From: Girardinichthys multiradiatus
Lineage: Eukaryota; Chordata; Actinopteri; Cyprinodontiformes; Goodeidae
Assembly (NCBI RefSeq): GCF_021462225.1
Contig: NC_061804.1
Location: 11,786,740 to 11,850,739, forward strand
Length of the DNA: 64,000 nucleotides
Reading direction: 5' to 3'
Shown: positions 13,001 through 24,093 of the stretch, one piece after another
How positions within the stretch are numbered: position 1 is the stretch's first letter
How the letters are laid out: each line of letters starts with the position of its first letter
Position numbers and translations under genes: made by a program
The notes under the pieces: generated by a model
Told to the model about the DNA's origin: nothing
What the model saw: only the letters and a program-made list of their open reading frames with translations
The model's database searches: none

Positions 13001-13641
13001 TAATATGTTTGGATACACAGGGTTCCTACAGAGTCGGGAAATGTCTGGAATTAGATTTCAGTGTTTCTCAAATCTGGGTAATTATGGAAAAATACAATTG
13101 AAAATATTTGTATTTCCCTACCCTATTGTCTAAATGTTGTCCTTCCTTCCTGGTTGAGAAATGAAATAAGCAGATTTTATAAATGTGTGTGATGTGGCCT
13201 TGTTAAGGCTCCTGTATGCCCTTAACTTTTAAAGAACATGCTGTGTGTTGTGTTTTCAGCCATGTTTTTGTCTGATGGTTGAATAATGCCTTTAACAGGT
13301 TTATTCGTGTTGTCTTTTCCTCCTCCCACTGTCTCATCCACCAGCTCAGCCTCCAGGACTGCTGGCTGCACAAGGCCAATGGCGGCATGGTGCTCGTCAC
13401 CTTCTTCATGTGCCGCATCGCGCTCTTCCCCTTCATGTACTGGATGTACGGCCGCCACTACGGCATCCCCCTCTACAGCGTGCCCTTCCACCTGCCGCTC
13501 TCCACCAACCTGGGCAACTCATGCATCCTGGCGCCACAGGTCTACTGGTTCGTGCTGCTTTGCAGAAAGGGCTACCGGCTTTACCAGCGAAGCCGTGGGC
13601 CGCCATCTCCCCCGGCCGCCAACACCTCGAAGGAGGATTGA
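814..13641 (+). CDS. tlcd3a: TLC domain-containing protein 3 (TLCD3A/B family), 3' part of gene
   Basis: Three exons join in frame: 814-1033, 10190-10285 and 13345-13641 (stop TGA 13639-13641). They encode the C-terminal part of a multipass TLC-domain membrane protein; the family is related to ceramide synthases and has been linked to ceramide and membrane-lipid balance. Visible marks are HWLATYF, the double-histidine core VLHHIALL, GDFFIGCLF, LSTPFVSLGKILIQ, LHKANGG, LFPFMYWMYGRHYG and APQVYWFVLLCRKG, all in family order. The junctions align without gaps to the mammalian proteins as I remember them. The paralogue is uncertain: the VKGHE stretch and the end are TLCD3B-like, while LSTPFVSLG and LFPFMYW are TLCD3A-like. 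The neighbours smtnl2, crk and ywhae favour tlcd3a, which in human is on 17p13. Introns of 9.2 and 3.1 kb hold many transposon fossils. The N-terminus is outside the window. Confidence 0.85.
1460..3069 (+). mobile_element. Tc1-like element, family A copy 1 (full length, 1610 bp)
   Basis: Termini are inverted repeats that begin CAGGTCCTTCTCAAAATATT and extend well over 100 bp with few mismatches. TA dinucleotides flank both ends (1458-1459 and 3070-3071), the usual Tc1/mariner target duplication. The transposase runs on the plus strand and carries one internal stop. This is the longest copy in the window and serves as the reference for the other two. Confidence 0.93.
1788..2792 (+). pseudogene. 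Tc1-like transposase, one nonsense mutation
   Basis: The frame begins MGKTADLTAV with an N-terminal helix-turn-helix (SQSAVSRHLSG). It contains the catalytic aspartates in LFSDESKF and FQHDLAPAHS. A TAG at 2538-2540 stands where copy 3 has TGG (Trp in GKWFTDHG). The same frame then continues through NPIENLWD, which supplies the catalytic Glu, to TGA at 2790-2792. Apart from this one codon the DD34E catalytic core is complete. The product would be cut before the catalytic Glu, so the copy is probably inactive. Confidence 0.9.
4980..5735 (-). mobile_element. Tc1-like fossil, family E copy 1
   Basis: Read on the minus strand, the sequence begins a transposase-like product (MGRSRCSEEQR near 5475). 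GCTGTTCAGCTGAAATGAT and GATCAGCTCCAGGATG follow, matching a fish Tc1-type element from memory. Frameshifts and stops are frequent. The part 5184-5735 recurs at 53004-53585 in the same orientation. Confidence 0.65.
6530..7290 (+). mobile_element. Tc1-like fossil, family C copy 1 (5' and middle part)
   Basis: The sequence holds ACCTGTCTGACAACATGAAG, GGACTCCAGAGAACCACAGTG, AGGTCAGAGGTCATGATTCA and GTGGAGGTGGTGTGATG in the order of a Tc1-type transposase gene. The same motifs occur in order at 17379-17990. Reading frames are broken and the 3' part is missing. Confidence 0.7.
8036..8800 (-). mobile_element. Tc1-like fossil, family C copy 2, rearranged
   Basis: The left end has the terminal motif ACAGTGGTGTGAAAAAGTA. 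From 8290 to 8630 the minus strand reads the family C catalytic region, for example the complement of AGTCCAGACATTAAATTTAA. From about 8690 the text TTAATAAGTGAAATGATTTG matches the plus-strand 3' end of family C at 18430. The copy therefore joins minus- and plus-oriented pieces. Confidence 0.6.
10190..10285 (+). CDS. tlcd3a: tlcd3 internal exon (LSTPFVSLGK)
   Basis: This 32-codon phase-0 exon starts after TCGTTCAG and ends at donor GTAAGA. It encodes FFRKDQGDFFIGC followed by the strongly conserved ELSTPFVSLGKILIQ. It fits exactly between the exons at 814 and 13345. Confidence 0.88.
11413..11792. mobile_element. CAGGG-TIR element with polypyrimidine core, copy 1
   Basis: The 380-bp unit begins CAGGGTTCCTAC and ends GTGGAGGAACCCTG, which are imperfect terminal inverted repeats. 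Its middle (11518-11699) is almost pure C/T. It sits in Tc1-B with AA repeated at both junctions (11411-11412 and 11793-11794). No protein-coding content is seen. Five other copies or fragments occur in the window. Confidence 0.7.
11518..11699. repeat. Degenerate (TTTCC/TTTAC)n polypyrimidine tract
   Basis: About 180 bp of C and T with scattered A, built from 5- and 6-base units such as TTTCC, CTTTAC and TTCCC. Apparent reading frames here are products of the repeat. It forms the core of the surrounding TIR element. Confidence 0.9.
13018..13150. mobile_element. CAGGG-TIR element, copy 2 (left part)
   Basis: It begins CAGGGTTCCTACAGAGTC and continues with GGAAATGTCTGGAATTAG, then CCCTATTGTCTAAATGTTGT before a short CCTTCCTTCC run. 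The order matches the copies at 11413 and 42569. The right terminus is absent. Confidence 0.6.
13345..13641 (+). CDS. tlcd3a: tlcd3 terminal coding exon
   Basis: The acceptor CAG is at 13342-13344. It was chosen over later CAGs because LSLQDCWLHKANG then aligns with mammalian TLCD3 without a gap. The exon has 98 codons plus TGA. It holds the last membrane segments (LFPFMYWMYG, APQVYWFVLLCRKG) and a short proline-rich tail ending in KED. Confidence 0.88.
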   Translation, partial: LSLQDCWLHKANGGMVLVTFFMCRIALFPFMYWMYGRHYGIPLYSVPFHLPLSTNLGNSCILAPQVYWFVLLCRKGYRLYQRSRGPPSPPAANTSKED

Positions 13642-15630
13642 TGTCCGGTTTGCTCCCGCTCCATCAGGCTGCACACTCAGCTTCTAACTCAACCCCATTA
13701 TGGTACTGTAGTACACCAGGACTGCCTGCTCTCTTTCCACTACTCCTGGGCATTTTCCCACACACTCTAATTCCTCTGTAACAAAGCTGTTGCCTAAACG
13801 GACCTCTCACTCTGTTTGATTGTTTTTTTTTTTTTACTTTGAAGTGCTGCACTTTTCCACACCCGGAGACCTGAAGAAGGGTCACTTTCACCTCACTGGG
13901 AGTGAAAAGTGGAGCAAACGGGTCGAGCTCCTGAGGAGAGACTTTATCCTGTCTTTCACTCCTGCTGTTTTAACAGCTGCTGCTGATCGGAAAGATTTGT
14001 TACAGCGAGAGTCTGTTATCACAGGTTTTATTTAACTGTATGGTTTTATTACAGCTCAGATGTCACATGGTTGTGAGCTGTGATCGATGGGCTCTGTCAG
14101 CGAAATGCACCACCTCAACCACATTTAGGAGCTGCAAACAGCTACAAATCATTACAAATCTGCGTTATTATTCCAATTCTACAGGTTTTTATTTCAGAGT
14201 TGCAGAAGTTTCAAGGGCTTCTTTTTAGGATCTGATTTCATGGCTTAAATCACCTCGAGGAAACTGATTGGAGTTGTCAAAGTTCTCTTTTTGATTTACT
14301 GCTGTGCAATTTTTCTAATGTGAATTCACTTTTTCATTGCATATTTTCAGTGGAGGTTACACTGGAGCATCCTGGGTGAAAGTGAGAGCCGGCGTAGGGC
14401 AGCCTGGAAGAGTTAGGGATGTGATGATAATAGCTCAGGTTCTGGTCCAATAAGGGGTAAATCTAGTTTGTCACCTAGACAGACTTTATTAACAGAGAAG
14501 GTGTGCAGTCTTCATCAGGGTCATCGCAAAACATTTAACAGCTACTTTTATTTTTAATTAATACAACCTTTTTATTTTCAAACTGCTGCATTTAACTAGA
14601 AGGATGAAAAACAGAAACAATAAAAACAACTAATCACCTAACAGATAGCCAGGCTGACCAATGAGCAGTTTGGGGGGTGGGGTTTGAGGTCAACTAGGCT
14701 CTTCGTTGAATGATGACCCAGATGAAGGCCACAGGTCCAGACGTGATGGTTTGCTTATAGAGCAGAGCTTTACAGTCTACTGGTGAGACTCCTCACCTCA
14801 TCAGATTTGTGTCCCTCTCCGTGCGACGCTGAAGCTGTGCCAGAAACAGACGGCAATTTTCCAAACATAGTCAGAAACGTGGTGAAAACCAACCGAATCA
14901 GGAGGTGTGATTACAGCTTACAGCATAGTGAGTCCATCAGTTTATGGGAGCTTCTGTATCAGGGGCTGCCTGAAGCAATTAACAAGAATGACTGTATATG
15001 AAGATCTTTTTAAAGATTTAAATCATGCTTTAATTTAGTTTAAAATTAGTTATGTGGCTTAAATTAAACCTGCTGTACATCTTAATCAGAGAGGACCATT
15101 CCCAGATACTGGTAGATATTTATCTGAAAGGCTTTTGTGAAAGATAATAAATACTTCTTGCTTAGTTTTACTTCTTTGTCTATATCAATAAAATGTGTAT
15201 AGAAAAATATTATATTTAGTTTCAAGTGGAAGCTCTTAGTCAGGATCAGAGGTGTTTTTATCGTTTCCTGTCCTTCATGCTATGCAGCTGAACACATTGC
15301 ATGCACAGAGTGCAGCACCAGTCAGGGTAGAACCCAGTGATCCATTCATCACATGACATTTAACCCATCATGTTATATTTCAGACGATTGGTTCAGACTT
15401 CCCCGTCTTTGTGTCCATTCGGTCAGTTCTAACTGCTGTGGTCCATAACTGTTGGGGTAAATGTTGTGCGCTGGGAACTGGTTCCGACTGAAGGCTGACC
15501 TCATCAGGTTAAATCTTTAAAATCATTTAGAAACCATTTAGGTGTCCTAATTATTGTCAGCAGCATGAAACAATGTGAATAATCTGCAAAGATGGTGGGA
15601 ATGTTGTTATTGCGGTCTCTGATTTAAGGT
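13642..15630 (+). other. tlcd3 3' UTR and downstream sequence
   Basis: Sequence after the tlcd3 stop. It includes a T-run (13825-13836) and several AATAAA-like hexamers (for example near 15144 and 15189), so the transcript end cannot be fixed. No gene or repeat family was recognised. Confidence 0.35.
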
Positions 15631-15639
15631 CAGCTCCTC

Positions 15640-16190
15640 GAGTTCTGAACCAGACAAGGTTGGACTGCTCCCTCCAGATTGGGGGAGGTATCGGTCCGGA
15701 GAGATTGCAGGATGGAGCGGGACATAGATAAATGGACTGGGGCCTCGCCCTCTCTGGTGGGCGAGAAATGGCTACCCAGAAAGCAAAGCTTTGGATTTAC
15801 CAGTCCATCTATGTTCCGTTTCTCCTCTATGGTCATGAGATATGGACCATGACCGAACGGCTGGGTACAGTCGACTGGAATGAGCTTCCTCTGTAGAGTG
15901 GCTGGACTCAGCCTTGGAGATGGGGAGAGGAGTTAAAGCTGCTGAACGGGATCCTTCCTGGCCACCTCCCAGTTGGAGGTGTTCCCACTGGGAGGAGAGT
16001 CCAGGGAGGAACTGGATCTCACTGGACGGTTTATATGTCCCTCTTAGCTTGGGAACAGCTGGAGATCTCCCAGAATTAGACGGAGCGGGTCTCTGGGTTT
16101 CCCTCCTGCTCCTGTTACCTCTGTGACCTGACTTTAGATCAGCAGAACGCAATACTTGAACTGATGGATGCCAGCCTGGATCCTGAGTTC
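15640..16190 (+). mobile_element. Non-LTR retrotransposon 3' fragment
   Basis: Phrases such as GATGGAGCGGGACATAGATA, GATTTACCAGTCCATCTATG and CTCTATGGTCATGAGATATG follow the order of a widespread fish LINE downstream of its reverse transcriptase domain, as I remember it. The frame is broken throughout. Related fragments flank the Tc1 copy at 30930 and lie near 63000. Confidence 0.6.
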
Positions 16191-16859
16191 ATCCCTCTGG
16201 TGGTTCTGGCCTGTTGCCTCCTCCTTTATTCTCTTCTCAGCAGAGCTGTGAACCAAGCCTAATTACTGCTGAACATCTAGCATTTGTAACACTAGCATTG
16301 ATGACTAAATAAACTAGCAGACCAAGCAAAGTTGTAGCAGAAAAGTGAATTAAGCTGAATTCTACTTATTCTTCTGAGGACACTGTTGTCAGGATTACTG
16401 ATGGGATTAAAGTGACAGAAGTTCTGTTTATATTTTGTTTCTTTCTGAATGGACAAACATTCTTAGTTTTATTTAAAATGAAAGGATACCTTGCTCTGGA
16501 TTAGGACCCACTACTCCTACAAGCTGTTAGAACATGGGTGGACTGCGTTGAATCTACCCAGTCATAGGCAGTCCTCTTCGCTGCTACATTCTTGACACTC
16601 ACTACTCTATTTCCTGCAACACAAAGTAAAAATCCTTTGCCACCTGTTGTCACCCTGTTGACCTATAGTCAGTTTGTGGGCTGCACATGAGGCCAGCATG
16701 ATAAGCTCTGCACACATCATTACCATCTCCTCCATGCTCCAGCCAGGACCTTCATGTACTGCCACCACTATAGTAAATGACAACAACCTCGATAAAGACA
16801 AACCCCTCAGAGATCCTCACACTACAGTCCCATTAAATCCATTTGCTACACTCACAGAT

Positions 16860-18530
16860 TTGTGCTGCTTTCGCTTTTTTGTGTCACTTAAATATTTCAG
16901 ATTATCAATCAAATGTTATATCAAAGATGGTAAATGGCCTGAACTTGTATAGTGCTTTATCAAGTCCCCAGAGACCCCAAAGCATTTCTCACTACATTCA
17001 CTCTACATTTAGTCATTCACTCTGACCGTGGTGACTTACATTGTCCTGGGACAGACAGACGGAAGTGAGGCTGCTATACAATCAGTGCCACTGAGCCCTG
17101 TGACCACCACCAGCAGGCAGGGAGGGTGAAATGTCTTGCCCAAGAACCCAACAACTAAGACGAACAGAGCGGGGGTTCAAACTGGCAACCCACCGGTTAC
17201 AGGATGAGCCCCTACCACTGCAGCCACCGTCGTCCCAAAGATACCTGCACAGATATCCTGAGTAAATACAAAATTTGGTTTTTAAATGGTTCTTTCTTTT
17301 ATTATAGGGAGCAGCTAACCAAACTATCCACAGCCAGGTCTGATTTCTGCCAGACACGTAGAATCAAATCCGTTAAATAGAACCGGTCTGGCAACATGAA
17401 GTAGAGTAAAAGATCTCAAAAAGCACCACATCATACCCTGAACTAAAACAATCCAAGAACAGATGAGAAACGGAGTCACTGACATTTATTAGTCTGGAAA
17501 GGATTACAAAGTCATGTCTAACTCTTTGGACTCCAGAGAACCACAGTGAGAACCATTACACAAGGAGAAAACATGGAACAGTGGAGAACCTTTCAAGGAG
17601 TGGATGACCTACCAAAATGACTCCCAAAAACTCATCAGCAACTCATTCAGGAGGTCAGAGAAGAACCCAGAACATCATCTAAAGCTCCACAGGCCTCACT
17701 GCCTTAGTTAAGGTCAGAGGTCATGATTCAACAAGAGGAAAGACAAAAATGGTCTGTATGGAGTTCCAGAACGAGCGCTGACCCAAAAGACCACAAAGGC
17801 CAGTCTGGCATTTACTGAAAAACATCTTGATACTCAAGACTTATGGTAAAATATTCTGTGGAATGAGGAGACAAAGTGGACCTTTCTGGAAGGTGTGGGC
17901 ACCGTTACATCTGGTGTAAAACTAACACAGCCTTTCAGAAACAGAGCATCATACCTGCAGTCAAACATGGTGGTGGTAGTATGATGGTCTAGGGCTGCAA
18001 TGCTGCTGAAGGCCCGGAACGACTTGCTGTAATAGAGGAAATCATGAATTGTGTTCTGCAGCAGTAAATCCTGAAGAAGGTCTGAAAATCAGTTCCTGAC
18101 TTCAGACTAAAGATCAGTTTGGTTCAGATCAATGATCCAAAACCCACCAGCAAGTCCTCCTCTAAGAGTAGCATAGTTAAAGTCCAGACTTCAATACTTA
18201 AATTTAATTAAAATGCTGTGGCATTACCTTAAACAGGCTGTTCATGCTGGAAAACCCTCCAATGTGTCTGAATCAAAACAGTTCTGCAAAGCGGAGTGGG
18301 TCAGAATTCCTCCACAGTGACGTTAAAGACTCATTACCAGTTATCATGAAGACTTGATGGCAGCTGCTGCTGCCAAGGGTAGAACAATCAGTTATTAGGT
18401 TTATGGGGTAACTTTTTCCATGTTGGTTAATAAGTGAAACCATTTGAAAAGATTTATTTTTTTGTTCTGGTTATTTTTTGCCTGATATCAAGACCTGTTT
18501 GATGATCAGAAATATTAAAGTATCTCTCCC
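16860..18530 (+). mobile_element. Tc1-like fossil, family C copy 3 (longest), split by a short repeat
   Basis: The left end (GTGTCACTTAAATATTTCAG) reaches 16928 and resumes at about 17236. The body then runs through GGACTCCAGAGAACCACAGTG, AATATTCTGTGGAATGAGGA, GTGGTGGTAGTATGATGGTC, GATCCAAAACCCACCAGCAA and AAAACCCTCCAATGTGTCTG to a 3' tail near 18530. The order is that of a complete Tc1 element, but the frame has many stops and indels. Confidence 0.75.
16929..17235 (+). repeat. Dispersed 307-bp fish repeat inserted in Tc1-C
   Basis: It begins GGTAAATGGCCTGAACTTGT and ends near CAGCCACCGTCGTCC. CAAAGAT is present on both sides (16922-16928 and 17236-17242), a likely target duplication. A 5' part of the same family recurs at 29826. 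It is not coding; the class is unknown to me. Confidence 0.65.
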
Positions 18531-21500
18531 TTCTAGCTGAATCTTCTGTGTATTGTGAGGTCTTCTACCATGAAGGCACCTTTTCATTTGAAGTTCTTGC
18601 ATGCGTAAAGACCTGCATGCTGTTAGAGCTCAGAGTCTGTCGGTCTGTTTACCGCTGAGCGGCGGATAATTTGGGGTGAGAAGAGCCCAACAGCTCCATG
18701 GCTGCTTGTTTGTCTGCAGACCTGTTCTTGTTTGCTGCTGATGAAGCCACAGTTACTGGAAGCATTCCATCTGCGTCGTTTTCCTATTTCTGTCGCTGTC
18801 TTCCTGTTTACTGCCCCCATTTTTTCTGCATGGCCATTAGTGAAAAGCATCGGATTTTTATTCAGCTCATTCCCTTGTTATGGTCAGTGTTTCTCACCTC
18901 ACAGTTTATCTGCTTTCTCATCCATATGATCCACTGCCAGTCCGGTTAATGGGCTGTGAAGGTGTAGAAGTTTGCAGAGCAGAGAGAGTCCTTCTGCTGC
19001 CTTCTCCTCTCTGGACTGTTGGCTACTCATCCTTTCCATTTCCAGCTGGTCCAGCTGTCTCTGGCCTTAATACTCGTTTTCCACCATCTAGATTTCAGCT
19101 TCCATAAAATGCACCGAGGAACAGGAGCATTTGCTTCTTATTATGTTTTTTGAGGTTTTAAATATAATTCTCCAAATACCTCAAAAATTTATTTATAATT
19201 GTTTTGCTTGTAGTCAAAAATTAAAGTTTTTTTAAGCTTGCAGAAAGCTCCAGCTTTCTCTGCTCAGGGTGATGACACCTATAGTGAGAACAGTTACAGA
19301 AACCAGAACAGGTCTTAAGGTAATTTAACTGAACTGATATAAATTTAGGCTTTGTTTTTAAATATCATAAATGTAGCATTTCTATTTAAAAAACACATTA
19401 CCCATTTTGTTATCACATTTAATTTCCCTCCTAATTTTAATGTATTTAATGAACAGTTTCTAAAGAAGCGCATCATTTCATCTGGCCAGAAACTAGGGAG
19501 GTGCAACCGAACTGCTGGTGTTTTCCCTACATTAATATTGGACAACTGGCACCATCTGCAAGCTGTGTTGCACATTAACAGCTGATCCAGTTTATCAAAC
19601 AGAACTTCTTTAAGGTCCACGTGTTCTTAACAGAGGACATTTAAATTCAGGATATAAAATCTGCAGAAACTGTCTTTATCTGTGTACATGCTGGTGGAGA
19701 GTAACATCTGTATCAGCAGAGCCCCCTGGTCCATCTTCACCTTATGTTCTGATACCAAAGACTCCCATTTAGTTCAGTCACTGACTGTGAGAAAATGAAA
19801 ACTAAATGATTTATTTTTCAAATCTTAACGGACCTCCAGTCTTTTCTTGTTAACTTCATTATTAGCATCTAGTCCTAAAAATACAGACTTGCATGAACGT
19901 CTTGTATTACAGAATATACTGATGGTATTTTTGAAAACCGCAGGTCAGGCTGTCCATTGCTAACACTATCAACAACCATAGCATAGTGCAAAAATGAATC
20001 AGGATCATCTTAAAAATTAGATTTAGACAAAGTTTACCTAATAAAGGTGCCGGTGAGTGTATGCCGAAATAAGACTTTTACACTGACGTTCAGTCCTTAC
20101 ATTCATACCTGGTGTGTGCACTGTTGACCATTAATACGTCTCTGCTAACATTTGGAGGAAGTGTTAGCATTGCATGCTAGCGTTATCATAAAGGGGAATT
20201 GGCCTGTTTTACAACATATTCATGTTGGATCTGAACTTTAAAGATAATGTGTATCAACTTCAACCCTCTAACCGATGTGGGAATCTTACCATGGTCTTCA
20301 ACTAGAATGTTAGCATGCTAATCTTTTAGCGCTGTTTGGCCCAACTACACTTTGACCTCTGCTAAGTCCCGAGTCACATCAGGGCCCAGGCAAAACTTGG
20401 ATGTTATTTGGGAATTGGTTAAACAGCAGGCATATAGTGAATTTAAATGAAATGCATTCCTTTTAACCTTTTGAGTTAATATAATTAGCAGAAGCTCATT
20501 TTCTAGAAATAAGCTAGCTTTCGGTTAGCTAGGGGAGACTTCCTTGCTAACAGTTTAACATCTTTTCTGTTTCTGACATAAAGTAACAATAAAGGTGATT
20601 TATTAACTCCAGTTAGTCTGAATTATACAGAGTTTGCTCTAGAGCTGACTAAGCAAGACTTAAACACATTTATTCATAACTAGTGTTGTGTTTTCTAACA
20701 ATTATCTTTAACAGTTGCTCCACACTACACAGTAACTTCACCCATACCAATAAATTATAAATCCAATTAATAGCGAGGCTGAACAATTTATAAATCACCA
20801 GTAAGCACCTTTGAGGCAGAACTGCTGGTTGATTAAAACTGGACTAGGACTAATTCCTCCCCCATTTTAACTAATGCTCTAAAACTGGTTACCGGTTTAT
20901 AAAGTCATTACAGCTTGATTAATAAAATGTACCTTTTATTAGACATTAATAGTGGTAGTTGTAAAGTGATGCCATAGCTGATTTCTTCAGACCCTCTCCA
21001 GACACACAGACTGGGTTTAATGAAGTCGTGCATAATTTAAGGAGAGGTTAGCTCAATGCTTGCATGTTTTTGGATCATCATAGTTTCAGTAGATCCCATG
21101 TTTCACTGTTTAGTTGAGCTATAAGTTAGAATAGTCTTGTCTTTGAATTGGTTTTGCATCTTCACAGTAAAAACGTCTGTTGGCTGCGACTGGTCTGGTT
21201 TAATTTGTCTGAAATTTATTACCAAACACAGGCTTCCTATGCTGTCTGGAAAAATGTTCAAGATTCCAGACATTATACCCTTCTCCATTTTCTTAAAGAT
21301 AAAAATTAGAAGACAGAGAAACCACAGATATGCTGTTTTGGCCAGTAGACATTTCCGCATGAGTTTCCTAAACTGGGTCCTGTTTAGATGCCAAACAAAC
21401 TAGATTTGTTTGTGTGTTTCTTTACTAATGAAAATAAAAGTATCAAAGATCACAAACTGATTCCAAGAATCTGCATATCATGAAGAATATTCCAGTTCAG

Positions 21501-21740
21501 ATTTGCTGTCTCTTTTTTAAAGTAGAGCTGGTCGAAGTTCTTCCAGATACCAACTCCAGACCAACCAGTGAAATGGTCCTTCTCCACACTGCGCAACCAG
21601 AAACTGTTGAGGAAAATGCAGATAACAAAACCCAACTATAGGAAGCTGTTTTATGCTCAGATGTCCAGAATAATATAAAAACTGAAATCTTCCTCAGTTT
21701 TGTCCTGGAAAAGTTTAGAATTTTAACAATAATTGTTTTA
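18531..21740. other. Intergenic DNA without recognised genes
   Basis: AT-rich sequence with only short chance reading frames. Around 20130-20540 it carries scattered GCTAGC/TTAGCATGCTA words typical of old fish repeats, but I could not define an element. Confidence 0.4.
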
Positions 21741-21744
21741 ACCC

Positions 21745-21970
21745 AGTATATATAATCATCTTTATTGGTCATTGCAACAAAATGTGTCCTCTGCATTTAA
21801 CCCATCCCTTATAGGGAGCAGTGGGCTGCCATTGTGCAGGAAACCTTCTGGGGCTAAGGGTCTTGCTCAGGGACCCAGAGTGGGAATCTGTGGGATACGA
21901 ACCTGGCCCCTTGTGTCCCCTCTGGAACACAAACCTCCTGTTCTAACCACTAGGTCACCACTCCCCATAT
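21745..21970. repeat. Dispersed fish repeat (TTTATTGGTCATTGCAACAA)
   Basis: This 225-bp stretch has a composition unlike its surroundings. It contains GCATTTAACCCATCCCTTAT, GGTCTTGCTCAGGGACCCAG and TCTAACCACTAGGTCACCAC, a block I recognise as common in fish genomes. It ends in a tRNA-like B-box complement (GATACGAACCTGG). It is probably a SINE or LINE-derived piece in minus orientation. Confidence 0.5.
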
Positions 21971-22317
21971 GGCAATGTATAAAGTCGGTCATGTTTATCA
22001 CAGGGTGCAGTAAATGTAGCGTAAAGAAGCTGGACACCACATTGGTCAGACGTGCAGAACGTTGCAACCCAAAGCTAGCAGTTATACAGCAAAGAGAACC
22101 TGCAGCTCATTCTTCAGATTAATTTACGCACTGAGGATCCCTGAGGGACGCGGCTCATTCGGTTTTTCATCCACCAACGAGCCGGTCCTTTATTTGTTAC
22201 GGTTTTTTTGTTTTATATGATTCCTTAATAAGCTTCCTTTACTTCAGCTCGGATCCATCTCTAAAGTCAAGACATTCTTCCTAGAATTTTGTTTTTAGTG
22301 AAAATGGATTTGTTGAC

Positions 22318-22817
22318 CGGAGCCGGCCCAAGGTTGGAAGGGGCCTTTCACAGTTTGGATGTTGGGGCCCATCATCCAACAAGTCACCACTAGAGGGCAG
22401 CACTGACACTCTTGTTAATATAGCCCATTCTTGCTGCAGAGTTGAGTTTTGCTATAATTTCTCATTCATGGACTAAAATCTTACAGAAACGGTGGAGGCG
22501 AGGTTTCTTCCATTCATTTATCCTGGAAGTTGTCTCTGATGTTTAGCTTTTCCAAACTATTTCACCAAAATTAAACTCGGTAAATTGGCCGTTAATGATT
22601 TGAGATATATTTGCAGTTACAGTTTGCATGAAGAGATCGAACTCAGAGCTTTCAGTTATAATTTTCAAGCTACAGATATGTTTCTCATTAGGTATTATTA
22701 CTAGAGATAGCATATATATCAGTAAGTAAATCTGAAACCAGTCAAAATATCGGGGGGGCTCATGGTTTGGGGGTCCTACACTTCAGCTCAGTTTACTTAT
22801 ACCTCAGGCCGGCTCTG
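22318..22817. mobile_element. Non-autonomous DNA element with GAGCCGGCC termini
   Basis: The left end is CGGAGCCGGCCCAAGG; the right end, read on the minus strand, is CAGAGCCGGCCTGAGG. Matched GGGGC/CCCC-type sequences lie inside both ends. A hAT-like origin is possible, but I found no clear 8-bp duplication. Confidence 0.5.
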
Positions 22818-23439
22818 ATGCACACTCACATCCATATTAATTGGTTTCATCATCCTGTGTGGACAGAATACCTGATCGTCCTGTGGGAACCGTTAAATAG
22901 AAATGAGCAACAATAAAAACCCAAGCATATAAAATCCAGATGTTTCTGTCAAACTGGATGACTGAAGAAGAACCTGGAGAACCTTCAGCATCAGGCAGAT
23001 CCAGCAACATCCTGCATGTGGCTGAATAAAAACAAAATAAATAACTTACGGGGACTGAATTTGATCTGACAGTGAACCAAACTTGGTCTCTGGTGCCTTG
23101 TAAAACATCTATTTGTGATATATCTACAAAACTGAGTTTAAAGAGCTAAGTTGGCAGGTGGTGTTTACAGGTTGTGGCTGTTTCTAGAATTCATGATTTT
23201 CATTCATTCATTGTTTCAGAGACGAGGCATTTTAGTGTTCAGACATGTCGGCTCATAAACCAGAAACGTTTCGTTTTTAACTCCTAGAATCTAAATTAAT
23301 AGATTTATGAGGTGAAATATCTTTTCATATTTTCTAGATTCGTGGCATTTTATTCGTCATTCAGACGGTTTCTTTACATTGTTTGAACATTTATTTAATT
23401 CAGGCTTGAACGTGTTTGCTGTGTCTCTGTTGCTTCAGT

Positions 23440-24093
23440 GCCAAGGTGTCCAAAGTGTGGCCGGCGGGCCATTTGTGGCCCTCAGAATAATTTTGTTCTG
23501 TCTGCGACTGCAATTCAGAAATGCGAGACTTTAACTGAAGGAGGTACAACACAAAAATTCATCTTTTACTAACCACACTTTTGCTTTTCTTTCAAATTCA
23601 TAGTAAATAGGAGCTCAAATGGGCCCAGTGGTGGTGCAGGAGTTAAGCACGCGACCCATATACAGAGGCTACAGTCCTTGACGCAGCCAGCGCAGCTCCG
23701 AGTCCCGGCCTGTCAACCTTTGCTGCAAGTCTTCCCCTCTCTCTCCACCCCATTTCCTGTTGGTTAAATTACAAAAACAAAGGCCACTAAAGCCACAAAA
23801 TTAAAATAAATAAAATAACAAATAAGACCTCAAACATCCAGCAGATTTGACGACAAAGCAGATTTTTATTCTACAGCTTGTTACACTGACCCAAATCCTT
23901 TGGCAGAGCAATCATTTAAGACCCTTGTTATGATTGAAATCAGGCTACTTTGGGTGTTTCATTAAAATATTGTGTGTAGTTCATTTCTGAACAGGAAAAA
24001 TGTTTAGCATTTTTAATTTTCGGAAATTGGTTCTAGAGTTCCTCTAGCTTTGCGGTAATTTTGTCCCGCATGGCGAACAGTTTGGACATCGTC
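23440..24093. mobile_element. hAT-type MITE (GTGTCCAAAGTGTGGCC)
   Basis: The left end holds GGTGTCCAAAGTGTGGCC. The right end, on the complement, holds GATGTCCAAACTGTTCGCC. The flanks are GCTTCAGT (23432-23439) and GCTTTAGT (24094-24101), an 8-bp target duplication with one mismatch. The length, after removing the nested SINE and its duplicated flank, is about 440 bp. No transposase is encoded. Confidence 0.7.
23620..23819 (+). mobile_element. tRNA-derived SINE, nested in hAT MITE
   Basis: It starts GGGCCCAGTGGTGGTGCAGG and has a B-box-like GCTCCGAGTCCCGG. The body CTTCCCCTCTCTCTCCACCC leads to an A-rich tail. Flanking 15-mers AAATAGGAGCTCAAA (23605-23619) and AAATAAGACCTCAAA (23820-23834) match at 13 of 15 positions, the target duplication expected of LINE-mediated insertion. 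A minus-strand relative is at 32845-33000. Confidence 0.7.

Noticed and set aside
13286..13781. Alternative plus-strand frames over the tlcd3 last exon
   Set aside because: They are out of frame with the TLC domain and rich in Pro/Ser/Arg, as expected of shifted GC-rich codons.
15772..16152. 126-codon minus-strand frame
   Set aside because: The region is a plus-strand LINE fragment; the frame has no recognisable domain.
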